Below are positions 17,399 to 25,787 of a DNA stretch of 57,903 nt, in pieces (within the stretch, counting starts at the first letter, position 1; each line of letters starts with the position of its first letter). The DNA is from Bacteroidales bacterium (GTDB lineage: Bacteria > Bacteroidota > Bacteroidia > Bacteroidales > Muribaculaceae), in NCBI GenBank assembly GCA_019415705.1, contig DXYS01000096.1, positions 1 through 57,903 of the forward strand, in the 5' to 3' direction. Below the pieces are notes generated by a model. That model saw nothing but the letters and a program-made list of their open reading frames with translations, did no database searches and had not been told where the DNA came from. The translations under genes were made by a program, and so were the position numbers.

Positions 17399-17406
17399 TA
17401 TCTTTG
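17399..17406 (+). promoter_or_regulatory. -7 promoter element facing the right susC
   Basis: TATCTTTG is a perfect TAnnTTTG box 9 bp before the right palindromic site, so transcription should start near 17410 and the RNA would begin with the 25-nt palindrome. The -33 region is imperfect: TTTA 19 nt upstream, or TTTG 23 nt upstream. Confidence 0.65.
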
Positions 17407-17415
17407 CGAATATTA

Positions 17416-17440
17416 TTGTATCTCTTCACAAGAGATACAA
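17416..17440 (+). repeat. 25-bp palindromic site, right copy
   Basis: The sequence TTGTATCTCTT, CAC, AAGAGATACAA reads toward the right susC, 67 nt before its ATG. It is the inverted twin of 17016-17040. In RNA it could fold into an 11-bp stem with a 3-nt loop at the very 5' end of the transcript. Confidence 0.85.
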
Positions 17441-17464
17441 GCATAAAAAGATTGCTAATTATTG

Positions 17465-17645
17465 CATTATCAACGTTTTTATCAATTTATGTCTAATTAA
17501 TTTAAGTATGAAAAAGCTGTTTCTATTACTCATGACAGTATTCGCGATCAGCCTCTGTGCGTCGGCTCAGACGCGCACCGTTCGCGGTATTGTCCTCGAC
17601 GTCGACAACGACGAACCGTTGCCCGGCGTCTCGGTTTCAGCCGGC
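17465..17645 (+). repeat. Right arm of the ~180-bp inverted repeat
   Basis: Positions 17481-17645 are identical to the reverse complement of 16814-16978, and the match continues to 17465 apart from one missing A. Synonymous sites are identical throughout the coding part, which protein-level selection does not explain. Recent gene conversion, recent duplication or recurrent inversion would. Confidence 0.95.
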
Positions 17646-20600
17646 TCCAATTATGGAGCTATCTCTGATGTCGAAGGCGTTTTCACTATCACTGTTCCCG
17701 CCAAGACAGGCAAGCTGACTTTCAAGATGGTCGGCTTCAAGACAGCCGAGGTTAATATTCCCGCTGCCGGCGAAATGATTGTGAAGATGACTTCTGCAAC
17801 CACAACTCTCGACGAAGTGATTGCAGTCGCTTACGGCACAATTAAGAAATCGGAGTATACCGGCTCGGCAGGTATCGTGAAAGCCGATCAGTTAGAGAAC
17901 ACACAGGTGTCGAACGTCACAAACGCACTCGCCGGTAAAGTCGCCGGTGTGCAGACACTCAGCTCAAACGGCCAGCCGGGCGTGGGCGCATCGGTGCTCA
18001 TCCGTGGTGTAGGCTCTATCAACACCTCGACAACACCTCTTTATGTAGTCGACGGTATGATTTATAACGGTGACATCTCGGCTATCCCGACTCAGGATAT
18101 CGAGGCCATGACCGTCCTCAAGGACGCCGCTTCGACAGCCCTTTACGGTGAGCGTGGTGCCAACGGTGTAATCCAGATTACAACCAAACGCGGCTCAGAG
18201 GGTAAAGCCCGTGTGACACTGGATGTCAAATGGGGCTCTAACAGCCGTATGTTCGGTAACTATGACGTCATCGATGACCCCCGCACTTATTTCGAGACCT
18301 ACTACAAGGCTATCTATAACACTCAGACTCTCGTCAACGGCATGACCGACCGTCAGGCCCGCGAATATGCCGACTCACACGTGTTCGGTGACATAGGCTA
18401 CCGCACATTCTCTGTGCCCGAAGGCCAGACCTACTTCACCGCTGACGGCAAATTCAACCCCAACGCCACTCCCGGCTGGTCTAACGGCAAATACTATTTC
18501 ACTGTCGACGACTGGGCCAAAGAGAGCCTTATGCACGGTCTGCGTCAGGAGTACAACATGTCAATCTCCGGCGGTACAAACCGTCTGAATTACTATGTAT
18601 CAGGTAGCTACCTCGGTGATGACGGTATCATCCGCGGCTCACACTTCAAACGTTTCTCAAGCCGTGCGACTGTCGACTATCAGGCTAAAGACTGGCTCAA
18701 AATCGGCACCAACATCATGTATACATACTATGACTCAGGTTATCCCGACGGCCAGACCAACGACGGCGCCACGACAGGCAACTCGTTCTACTTCATCAAC
18801 GGTCTTGCTCCGGTCTATCCCGTCTATGTGCGTGACGCCGACGGCAAAATCATGATTAATCAGGCCTACAACCAGCCCATCTATGACTATGGTGACGGTA
18901 AGGACTACGGCAACGGCAACATCGGTTACACACGTTCGCAGAGCGGTAACCCCATCGGCCAGCTCGTCTATGACAAGGAAAGCTATCTGACAGACATCAT
19001 CGATGCCAAATGGTATGCCATCCTCACTCCGGTTGACGGTCTCACCATCACCGGTAACGCCAACCTCTACATCGACAACACCCGCTCGCACTATCTCGCC
19101 AACGGTCTTTACGGCCAGATGAGCTCAATCGGCGGTCAGGTGTCGCAGGGTCACTCTCGCACACGCACTCTGTCGTTCCAAGGCATGGCCGACTATAACA
19201 AGACTTTCGCCGATGTTCACAACATCGCCGTGATGGTCGGTTATGAGAGCGAGTCATATAACGAGGAGGGTGTTTCGGCTATCGGCTCTGAGCTCTATCA
19301 GCCCCTTGTCGAGTTTGTCAACAACACTTCGGCTGACAAACGCGGCTACGGCTCTGCATTCAATCTCGCTCACCGTGCTTTCATCGCACGCGCTCGCTAC
19401 AACTATGACGGCCGCTACTACGTAAGCGCCTCAATGCGCCGCGGCGGTTCTTCACGTTTCGCTCCCGACAAACGCTGGGGCTCGTTCTGGTCGGCATCTG
19501 CCGGTTGGGACATCTCTAAAGAAGCCTTTATGCAGGACTTCACTCAGAATGTCGACATGCTCAAATTCAAGGCATCTTTCGGTCAGAACGGTAATGACCT
19601 TATCGGCCAGCGCTATATCGCTTACGCAGACCAGTATCGCCTCGTAGGTTCTGACGGCGTATGGTCAGACGGTACACTCGCTTACAAAGGCAACCCCGAT
19701 ATCACATGGGAGAAATCAAACGCCTTCAACATCGGCTTTGACTTCAGCTTCTGGAAAGGCAAACTCTCAGGTTCGGCCGAGTACTACAACCGTCAGACAT
19801 CTGACATGCTCTTCAATATCCCCGTCTCTCCGTCGTTAGGTTACTCGAGCATGCCCAAAAACGTCGGCTCTATGCGCAACAACGGCTTTGAAATCAACCT
19901 GACTTATCAGGTCATCAACACCAAGGACATCACTTGGGATATCAACGCCAACATCACTTTCCAAGGCAACAAGGTGCTCAAACTCGCTCCCGAAATCCTC
20001 GACGAGAACGGCTACTGGAAATATTCGACCATCCGCTGGTTTAAAGAGGGTGAGCCTATGTATCAGTACTATCTGCCGCAGTTTGCCGGCGTAGACCCCG
20101 AGTCAGGCTACTCTCTGTTCTGGGCAAAACGCACAGTCACCAATGATGCAGGCGAGGAAGTCGAGGAGCTTTACAAGACTCCCGAGTATCAGACAGCCCG
20201 CGACACATATCAGGTTTCGACCGGCAACATGATGCCTAAAGCTTACGGTGGTTTCGGTACAACAGTCACAGCCTACGGCTTCGACCTGAGCGCTGCCTTC
20301 TCTTATCAGCTCGGCGGTAAAATCATCGACGGCGGCTATCAGAACCTCATGCACACCGGCAGCAACATCGGCATGGCATGGCACAAGGACGCAATGGCCG
20401 GCTGGACAGCAGAGAATCCCAACACCAACGTGCCCGCGCTGCAGACAAATCCGCGTTACTCTTACGCAACATCGACCAGCGACCGCTTCCTTATCTCGAG
20501 CAACTACCTTGCGCTCAACGATATCCAGCTCGGTTATACCTTCCCCACAAAATGGGTGTCTAAACTCGGTCTCTCTGACCTGCGCATCTATTGCGCCGCC

Positions 20601-20723
20601 GAGAACGTGGCTCTCTGGTCAAAACGTAAAGGTCTTGACCCCCGTCAGGGATTCACATCGTCTCAGAACTATACTTACGCTCCTATCCGCACCGTCTCGG
20701 GCGGCCTCCGTGTAAGCTTCTAA
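17508..20723 (+). CDS. SusC/RagA-family TonB-linked outer-membrane transporter (right locus)
   Basis: A 1071-aa SusC protein, signal peptide identical to that of the left copy, CarboxypepD_reg-like domain at about 23-100, plug with VLIRGVGSINTSTTPLYVVDG and MTVLKDAASTALYGERGANG, and a barrel ending GGLRVSF. The start is the ATG at 17508. The frame is open further upstream to 17343, but that part spans the promoter and the palindrome and is not protein-like. It has a recognisable promoter (17399-17406), so in the sequenced orientation this is the copy expected to be expressed. It is followed by susD after 36 bp. Outside the first 45 residues it is only moderately similar to the left SusC, so the ligands may differ. 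Confidence 0.93.
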   Translation: MKKLFLLLMTVFAISLCASAQTRTVRGIVLDVDNDEPLPGVSVSAGSNYGAISDVEGVFTITVPAKTGKLTFKMVGFKTAEVNIPAAGEMIVKMTSATTTLDEVIAVAYGTIKKSEYTGSAGIVKADQLENTQVSNVTNALAGKVAGVQTLSSNGQPGVGASVLIRGVGSINTSTTPLYVVDGMIYNGDISAIPTQDIEAMTVLKDAASTALYGERGANGVIQITTKRGSEGKARVTLDVKWGSNSRMFGNYDVIDDPRTYFETYYKAIYNTQTLVNGMTDRQAREYADSHVFGDIGYRTFSVPEGQTYFTADGKFNPNATPGWSNGKYYFTVDDWAKESLMHGLRQEYNMSISGGTNRLNYYVSGSYLGDDGIIRGSHFKRFSSRATVDYQAKDWLKIGTNIMYTYYDSGYPDGQTNDGATTGNSFYFINGLAPVYPVYVRDADGKIMINQAYNQPIYDYGDGKDYGNGNIGYTRSQSGNPIGQLVYDKESYLTDIIDAKWYAILTPVDGLTITGNANLYIDNTRSHYLANGLYGQMSSIGGQVSQGHSRTRTLSFQGMADYNKTFADVHNIAVMVGYESESYNEEGVSAIGSELYQPLVEFVNNTSADKRGYGSAFNLAHRAFIARARYNYDGRYYVSASMRRGGSSRFAPDKRWGSFWSASAGWDISKEAFMQDFTQNVDMLKFKASFGQNGNDLIGQRYIAYADQYRLVGSDGVWSDGTLAYKGNPDITWEKSNAFNIGFDFSFWKGKLSGSAEYYNRQTSDMLFNIPVSPSLGYSSMPKNVGSMRNNGFEINLTYQVINTKDITWDINANITFQGNKVLKLAPEILDENGYWKYSTIRWFKEGEPMYQYYLPQFAGVDPESGYSLFWAKRTVTNDAGEEVEELYKTPEYQTARDTYQVSTGNMMPKAYGGFGTTVTAYGFDLSAAFSYQLGGKIIDGGYQNLMHTGSNIGMAWHKDAMAGWTAENPNTNVPALQTNPRYSYATSTSDRFLISSNYLALNDIQLGYTFPTKWVSKLGLSDLRIYCAAENVALWSKRKGLDPRQGFTSSQNYTYAPIRTVSGGLRVSF

Positions 20724-20759
20724 TCAATCTATCCTCAAATTGATTAAACGACAAATAAA

Positions 20760-22415
20760 ATGAAAAATATAAATAAATATCTCATCTGTGGTCTCGCTGC
20801 CGTCGCCGCCGCATCTTGCGCCGACCTTGACACCGAGTTCTACACAGACTACGTGACCACAGACCAGAAAGAGAGCACTCTCCAGCAGAATCCCGAGCGT
20901 GCAATCGCTGCCGTGACCGCCGTTTCGTCAGAGTTCGGCAGCTTCTTCGGTCAGGTCTACGACGAGCACTTTGACTACGGCTATCCCTCAATCATGATGG
21001 GTCTCGACTCTCAGACCGACGACTACTTAGCCAAAATCCCTTACACATCGTCGCATGTGTACTGGTTCCGTTTTGTGGCTCCTAACCCCAACGGCGTGCC
21101 CACAGGTATGGCTTGGTATCACCTCTACAAACAGATTAAGACAGCCAATGCCCTTCTGGCCACAATCCCGTCTGACACTGACAACAACGAGCTTAAATTC
21201 TACCGCGCTCAGGGTCTCGGTGTCCGCGCGTTTGACTACTGGGTGCTCGCACAGCTCTATCAGTTTACATACGTAGGCAACGAGCAGAAACCCTGTGTGC
21301 CCATCATCACCGATGAGAACGAGCTTACAGCAGCTTCAGAGGGCGCTCCCCGTGCTACTGTCGATGCTGTCTACACTCAGATTCTCAATGATCTCAACGA
21401 GGCAATCACTCTGCTTGACGAGTCAGGTATCACTCCCGAACGTGTCATGGAAATCAAGCCCAAGCGCATGATGTCGCTCGCAGCAGCTTACGGCATGCGT
21501 GCCCGCGTCTACCTCACCATGGGCAAATACACTGAGGCCGAGAATGACGCCAATTCAGCCATCACTGCTTTCAAGGGCCGTCCTTACACTCGTGCCGAGG
21601 TCTCTGTTCCCTCGTTTAATCTCTCTGAAGATCCCTCATGGATGTGGGCCATCATCGTTTCGGAGACCGACCGTCCCTCGACAACAGGTATCTGCAACTG
21701 GCCTTCGCAGCAGGGCTCGTTCAATGACGGCTATGCCAGCTACGGCGGCTGGCGCTGGTGCAGCAAGAAACTCTATGATGCAATCCCCGCCACAGACGTG
21801 CGTAAGGGCTGGTTCCTCGACGCCAACTACAAATCGGCCAACCTCTCGGCCTCTCAGCAGGCTTACCTCGACCAGTATGTCAATGAGGACCCCAGCCTCA
21901 ATATCTATCAGACGATGTCAAACAATATCATGCCTTACACACAGGTTAAATTCGGTCTCTACGGCGGCGCTCTCGGCAAATCGCCTACATATGCCGACGT
22001 GCCTCTGATGCGTATCGAGGAGATGTATATGATTGTCGCCGAGTGTCAGGCCATGAGCAACCCGACAACGGGTCTGCAGACTCTCGCTAACTTCGTGACC
22101 GCCTATCGTGACGCCGACTATGTGGCTCCCGCAGCCGCAAGCTCAGACGAGGCACGCGAGGAAATCATCAAACAGCGCCGCATCGAGTTCTGGGGCGAAG
22201 GCCTCGCTTGGTTTGACGTGATGCGTCTCAACAAAGGCATCGACCGCACAGGCTGCTACGCCTTTGACAACGCCAACATCAAAATCGAGCCTAATGACCC
22301 CGTGCTGATTTACTGCATACCTCAGGAGGAAATCAATGCCAATGCCCAGATTTCGGCAAGTGACAACAACCCGACCGGCACACGTCCGACTCCCATCCCT
22401 CAGTCTATTAAATAA
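20760..22415 (+). CDS. SusD/RagB-family nutrient-binding lipoprotein (right locus)
   Basis: A 551-aa SusD-like protein with lipobox AAASC directly followed by ADLDTEF, helical scaffold repeats (GLGVRAFDYWVLAQLYQF; ARVYLTMGKYTEAENDANSAI) and the C-terminal block QRRIEFWGEGLAWFDVMRLNKG. It should sit on the extracellular face of the right-hand SusC and hand over its ligand. The lipoprotein gene follows 18 bp after it. It is a distant paralogue of the 12113 gene: the same architecture, but the ligand-facing regions look unlike one another, which argues for different substrates. Confidence 0.92.
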   Translation: MKNINKYLICGLAAVAAASCADLDTEFYTDYVTTDQKESTLQQNPERAIAAVTAVSSEFGSFFGQVYDEHFDYGYPSIMMGLDSQTDDYLAKIPYTSSHVYWFRFVAPNPNGVPTGMAWYHLYKQIKTANALLATIPSDTDNNELKFYRAQGLGVRAFDYWVLAQLYQFTYVGNEQKPCVPIITDENELTAASEGAPRATVDAVYTQILNDLNEAITLLDESGITPERVMEIKPKRMMSLAAAYGMRARVYLTMGKYTEAENDANSAITAFKGRPYTRAEVSVPSFNLSEDPSWMWAIIVSETDRPSTTGICNWPSQQGSFNDGYASYGGWRWCSKKLYDAIPATDVRKGWFLDANYKSANLSASQQAYLDQYVNEDPSLNIYQTMSNNIMPYTQVKFGLYGGALGKSPTYADVPLMRIEEMYMIVAECQAMSNPTTGLQTLANFVTAYRDADYVAPAAASSDEAREEIIKQRRIEFWGEGLAWFDVMRLNKGIDRTGCYAFDNANIKIEPNDPVLIYCIPQEEINANAQISASDNNPTGTRPTPIPQSIK

Positions 22416-22433
22416 CAATCAATCATCGACACA

Positions 22434-24410
22434 ATGAAATTTCTAAAATATTCACTTATCGCAGCAATCGCTCTCTCAGGGTGTATGGCTGCCTGCAGCG
22501 ATGACGACGATTATGCTGTCGGCGAGTCCAAGCAGGGCGTATTCTTCCCTGCCGGCAATCCCGATGAGCTGACCCTCAGTACAAAAGCTCCGTCGTTTGA
22601 AATCACTGTCGCCCGTACAGACGCGTCGGCCGAGCAGACCTTCACGCTGACAAACAACTTTGCGGCCAACACTTTCACAATGCCCGCCACTGTGACATTC
22701 GCCACCGGTGAGGAGGAGAAAGACGTGACCGTCAGCTATGACCCCGATCTCGCTCCCGGCGACTATAATATCGTCATCGGTTTTGCCGAAGGTCAGGAAG
22801 TGGCCAATGTCGGCTTCTCTACAGTCGAGATTACAGCCGTTATGCCCGTGCCCGTGCCTTGGAAACAGCTTGGCGAGTGCACATTCACCGATCCCTTTGT
22901 AACAGCCGGAATTTATGGAGACGAACTTACCGGCCCGCTTAAATATAAGGTCGAGATAGAGGAGTCCGGTGAGACTCCCGGACTCTATCGTCTCGTTGCT
23001 CCTTACGGCACGGCTTTTGCCAATGCCTTTAAAGAGGCTTTCGGTGAGGAGCTTGATGCCGACATGTATGACAGCGCGAATGAGGGTTATCTTACAATCC
23101 ACGCCGAAAATCCCAAGTATACATACATTATGCCTCAGTATATCGGCGTAACTATGAGTTCGGCGGACGGTGCTATGATAGGCATGAACGAGGCCGGTTA
23201 CTATATTGCCGGCGGCAACTCATTTGATGCTGTTGTGGCTCAGGCGGCCTCGTCGTTCGCAGTGTTCAAAGACGGCATTCTCAAATTACCTGCCAAAAAT
23301 GGTCTGCTTAGTTTCGTAAATGCAGAAGGTCCGTATTACGCCAATATGGACGGTGCCATAAAGATGATTGTAATGCCCGGTGTATCAGCCGGCGACTATT
23401 CGGCATCCATCAACTATCTCGGTCAGTTTGTCAATCCGACGACCGGCGAAAGTTCGGCAATGGCTTCATTTGAGTTCGGTAAAGACGTAGTTTCAGCCAA
23501 AGCAGCTTTGTCGACAACAGGTGACGCAAACTCTCTCGCCGCTGCGATTATCGGCGGCACAGCCGCCAACATCGTTGACGTGAACATGGCTGCCGGCGCT
23601 CAGAACTCGTTCCCCGTTGTCATGGGCGGCACACAGACTCTCGTAGTCGTGACTTATGATGACGGCGGTGAGGCTCAGGAGACTGTTTCTACCACATTTG
23701 ACATGAACCTCTTCAACGACGAGGCCGCATGGACATCGCTCGGCAACGGCCTTCTCGCCGACGGCTGGATTACAGGTGTGTTCTTTGTGGAAGATCCTCT
23801 GACCGCCGCATGGGAGGTTGAGGTTCAGGAGTCTAAGACAACTCCGGGTATCTACCGTCTCATCAAGCCTTGGAACACTGCAAGCTGCCCGATTCTTTCG
23901 TACAACCAGTCGAAGTCTCAGGCCGACCTCTATATCGACGCTACAGACCCCGAATTTATCCGCATCATGCCTCAGTTCAGCGGCTATGCTGATTTCGAGC
24001 CGATGACAAACGGCCATGTGCTCGGCAACTTCTTCGTGGCCAACGTCGAGGGCTATTTCAACTCTCGCGGCTATGACAAGGAGTTCCTCACCGAGCAGGA
24101 TATGATTATGACCTCAATCGAGGATGGCATGATGATTGTTCAGCTTCCTTATATCGACTGCGACGGCGGCATTCCTGCCCGCCGACCCGACGGTACGATA
24201 GAGAACGCTCACTGGAGCGCCTTCAGCCAGCTGTCAGCACTTCTCTTCCCCGAGGCTGATGGCGGCGAGGCAGCAGTCAGCGGCAAGCGTCTCAAAGCAG
24301 CTCGTCAGGCTTTTGCAAACCGTCCGTTCCGCTCAAATTTCTCTATCAAGAAGAAATTTAATGTCATGCGTCCCCACGAGTATTATCGTGTGAAAAACCT
24401 CGCTTTTTAA
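22434..24410 (+). CDS. SusE/F-position surface lipoprotein of the right Sus-like locus
   Basis: A 658-aa lipoprotein. Two cysteines lie near the end of the signal peptide (LSGC and MAAC); the second is followed by SDDDD and is the better lipidation site with a surface-export signal. The N-terminal Ig-like domain (about 35-140) matches that of the 10175 gene (SAEQTFTLTNNF; MPATVTFATG; LAPGDYNIVIGFAEGQ). The C-terminal half also matches in pattern (WTSLGNGLLADGWITGVF compared with WNDLGEGAMADGWVIGAVF). It is probably an accessory binding protein for the SusCD pair. A strong terminator follows, ending the operon. Confidence 0.75.
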   Translation: MKFLKYSLIAAIALSGCMAACSDDDDYAVGESKQGVFFPAGNPDELTLSTKAPSFEITVARTDASAEQTFTLTNNFAANTFTMPATVTFATGEEEKDVTVSYDPDLAPGDYNIVIGFAEGQEVANVGFSTVEITAVMPVPVPWKQLGECTFTDPFVTAGIYGDELTGPLKYKVEIEESGETPGLYRLVAPYGTAFANAFKEAFGEELDADMYDSANEGYLTIHAENPKYTYIMPQYIGVTMSSADGAMIGMNEAGYYIAGGNSFDAVVAQAASSFAVFKDGILKLPAKNGLLSFVNAEGPYYANMDGAIKMIVMPGVSAGDYSASINYLGQFVNPTTGESSAMASFEFGKDVVSAKAALSTTGDANSLAAAIIGGTAANIVDVNMAAGAQNSFPVVMGGTQTLVVVTYDDGGEAQETVSTTFDMNLFNDEAAWTSLGNGLLADGWITGVFFVEDPLTAAWEVEVQESKTTPGIYRLIKPWNTASCPILSYNQSKSQADLYIDATDPEFIRIMPQFSGYADFEPMTNGHVLGNFFVANVEGYFNSRGYDKEFLTEQDMIMTSIEDGMMIVQLPYIDCDGGIPARRPDGTIENAHWSAFSQLSALLFPEADGGEAAVSGKRLKAARQAFANRPFRSNFSIKKKFNVMRPHEYYRVKNLAF

Positions 24411-24442
24411 GCTGTAGCGACTTCATAAGCAATAATTCAAAG

Positions 24443-24478
24443 GAGGCTGTGCCGCAAGGCACGGCCTCTTTTGTTTTT
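24443..24478 (+). terminator. Intrinsic terminator of the right Sus-like operon
   Basis: An 11-bp stem (24443-24453 with 24458-24468, one T-G pair) closes a GCAA tetraloop and is followed by TTTTGTTTTT. It lies 32 bp after the lipoprotein stop. Confidence 0.88.
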
Positions 24479-24498
24479 CGGCTTGCCGAATTTATTCG

Positions 24499-24506
24499 TA
24501 TATTTG
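24499..24506 (+). promoter_or_regulatory. -7 promoter element for the DUF4494-yggS pair
   Basis: TATATTTG is a perfect TAnnTTTG box 39 bp before the start codon at 24546. The nearest TTTG upstream is 25 nt away, which is longer than ideal. Confidence 0.55.
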
Positions 24507-24545
24507 CGGGACTAATTATTAATCTTAAAAATACATACTCAAGAT

Positions 24546-25001
24546 ATGGCAACATGGTTTGAATGTAAAGTGCGCTATGACAAAATGCAGGAAAACGGCG
24601 CGGTCAAGAAAGTAAACGAGCCCTATTTGGTCGACGCGCTGTCGTTTACTGAGGCGGAGGCGCGCATCATCGAGGAGCAGACCCCCTATATATCGGGCGA
24701 ATTTTCGGTGTCGGCCGTCAAACGCACTCGTATCGCCGAAATATTCTTCAACGAAGACGGTGACCGCTGGTATATGGTCAAAGTGGCCTTCATCACAATC
24801 GACGAGCGCTCGGGCGTAGAGAAAAAGACCTCACAGTTTACGCTCGTGCAGGCCTCGAACTTCAAGGAGGCACTTGACAATTTCACCGATGGCATGAAAG
24901 ATACTATGGCCGACTACGAAATCATGTCTATCAGCGAGACTCCGCTGATGGATGTCTATAAAGTCAAGTTAGAGGGCGCTTCGGCTCCCAAAGCCGAGTA
25001 A
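24546..25001 (+). CDS. DUF4494 family protein
   Basis: A 151-aa cytoplasmic protein, with no signal peptide or membrane segment, starting MATWFECKVRYDKMQENG and rich in alternating beta-strand and acidic stretches. I recognise it as the Bacteroidetes DUF4494 family, whose function is unknown. It is followed 14 bp later by yggS, an arrangement I believe recurs in Bacteroidales, so a role linked to PLP homeostasis is possible but unproven. The C-terminus (EGASAPKAE) is a short flexible tail. Nothing in the sequence points to catalysis. Confidence 0.8.
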   Translation: MATWFECKVRYDKMQENGAVKKVNEPYLVDALSFTEAEARIIEEQTPYISGEFSVSAVKRTRIAEIFFNEDGDRWYMVKVAFITIDERSGVEKKTSQFTLVQASNFKEALDNFTDGMKDTMADYEIMSISETPLMDVYKVKLEGASAPKAE

Positions 25002-25015
25002 CAGCCGCAAAATTT

Positions 25016-25690
25016 ATGTCACAGGACAATATAGCCTCACGTCTTGACGCTATCCGGGTCACATTGCCTGACGGCGTCGGACTCGTGGCGGTGTCTAAGT
25101 TTCATCCGGCTGAGGCTGTCATGGAGGCTTATGAGGCCGGTCAGCGTGCGTTCGGCGAAAGCCGTGTGCAGGAGTTGGAGCAGAAGGTTGACCGGCTGCC
25201 TTCAGACATCCGCTGGCATTTCATAGGCCATGTGCAGACCAACAAGCTCTCACGTCTCATAGGCCGCGTGGCCTTGATAGAGAGCGTAGACTCGCTGCGT
25301 CTGCTGTCGATGATAGATCGCCTGTCGGCTGAGCGCGGGGTGGTGACACGAGTGCTTATGCAGGTCCATGTAGCTGCCGAGGAGACAAAATTCGGATTCG
25401 CCCCTGACGAACTTGTCGGCTGGTTTGCCTCACGCGGCTTTGAGTCGCTGCAGGCGACGCATATCTGCGGTATTATGGGCATGGCCACCAACACTGACGA
25501 TGAGAAGCGCGTCCGTGACGATTTCAGACGCATCGCCGACACGCGCCGACGCATACTTGAGGCAGCGCCGGATTTGCGCGGTTTTGACACGGTGTCGATG
25601 GGCATGAGCGACGACTATCCCGCGGCCATCGAGTGCGGCTCGACTCTTGTCAGGGTAGGGACTGCGATATTCGGGCCGAGAGCCTATTGA
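25016..25690 (+). CDS. yggS: YggS/PLPBP family pyridoxal phosphate homeostasis protein
   Basis: A 224-aa TIM-barrel PLP-binding protein. The PLP lysine is in VAVSKFHP (about K28), followed by the family segments FGESRVQE, WHFIGHVQTNK and the phosphate-binding VSMGMSDDYPAAIECGSTLVRVG near the end. Members buffer free PLP and influence amino acid and keto-acid pools but have no known catalytic turnover. The length is normal. It is co-directional with the DUF4494 gene. No terminator is seen before the next promoter at 25687. Confidence 0.93.
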   Translation: MSQDNIASRLDAIRVTLPDGVGLVAVSKFHPAEAVMEAYEAGQRAFGESRVQELEQKVDRLPSDIRWHFIGHVQTNKLSRLIGRVALIESVDSLRLLSMIDRLSAERGVVTRVLMQVHVAAEETKFGFAPDELVGWFASRGFESLQATHICGIMGMATNTDDEKRVRDDFRRIADTRRRILEAAPDLRGFDTVSMGMSDDYPAAIECGSTLVRVGTAIFGPRAY

Positions 25691-25716
25691 ATTTTTAAAT
25701 TTTATTATTAACTTTG
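25687..25716 (+). promoter_or_regulatory. Promoter of the MFS transporter gene
   Basis: TTG at 25687-25689, a 19-nt spacer and TAACTTTG at 25709-25716 match the Bacteroidetes promoter. The -33 element overlaps the yggS stop codon. The leader is about 70 nt. Confidence 0.7.
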
Positions 25717-25787
25717 TGCCAATACCACAAGCACGACTGACATAGCCTTAAAATTCATCCATACTCTAACATCCAATACCAATCAAA

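Larger units (their letters stand above)
17041..17415. promoter_or_regulatory. 375-bp segment between facing palindromic sites; candidate invertible promoter
   Basis: This AT-rich segment has no credible gene. I found one TAnnTTTG element in it (TATCTTTG, 17399-17406, plus strand) and no perfect counterpart on the minus strand. It also holds an 8-bp dyad at 17140-17160 and a short CG run at about 17100. Because the two bounding sites are inverted relative to one another, recombination between them would flip the segment and aim the promoter at the left susC. That function is inference. Confidence 0.55.

Noticed and set aside
17343..17507. N-terminal extension of the right susC frame
   Set aside because: It spans the promoter and the palindromic site. 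The ATG at 17508 begins a standard signal peptide identical to that of the left copy.
19243..19425. Small Ser/Leu-rich open frames inside susC and similar genes on either strand
   Set aside because: Composition follows the codon pattern of the real gene in a shifted frame, with no initiation signal or family match.
10175..24410. Polysaccharide utilization locus with a predictable glycan
   Set aside because: No glycoside hydrolase, lyase, sulfatase, ECF sigma/anti-sigma pair or hybrid sensor is present, so a substrate cannot be proposed.
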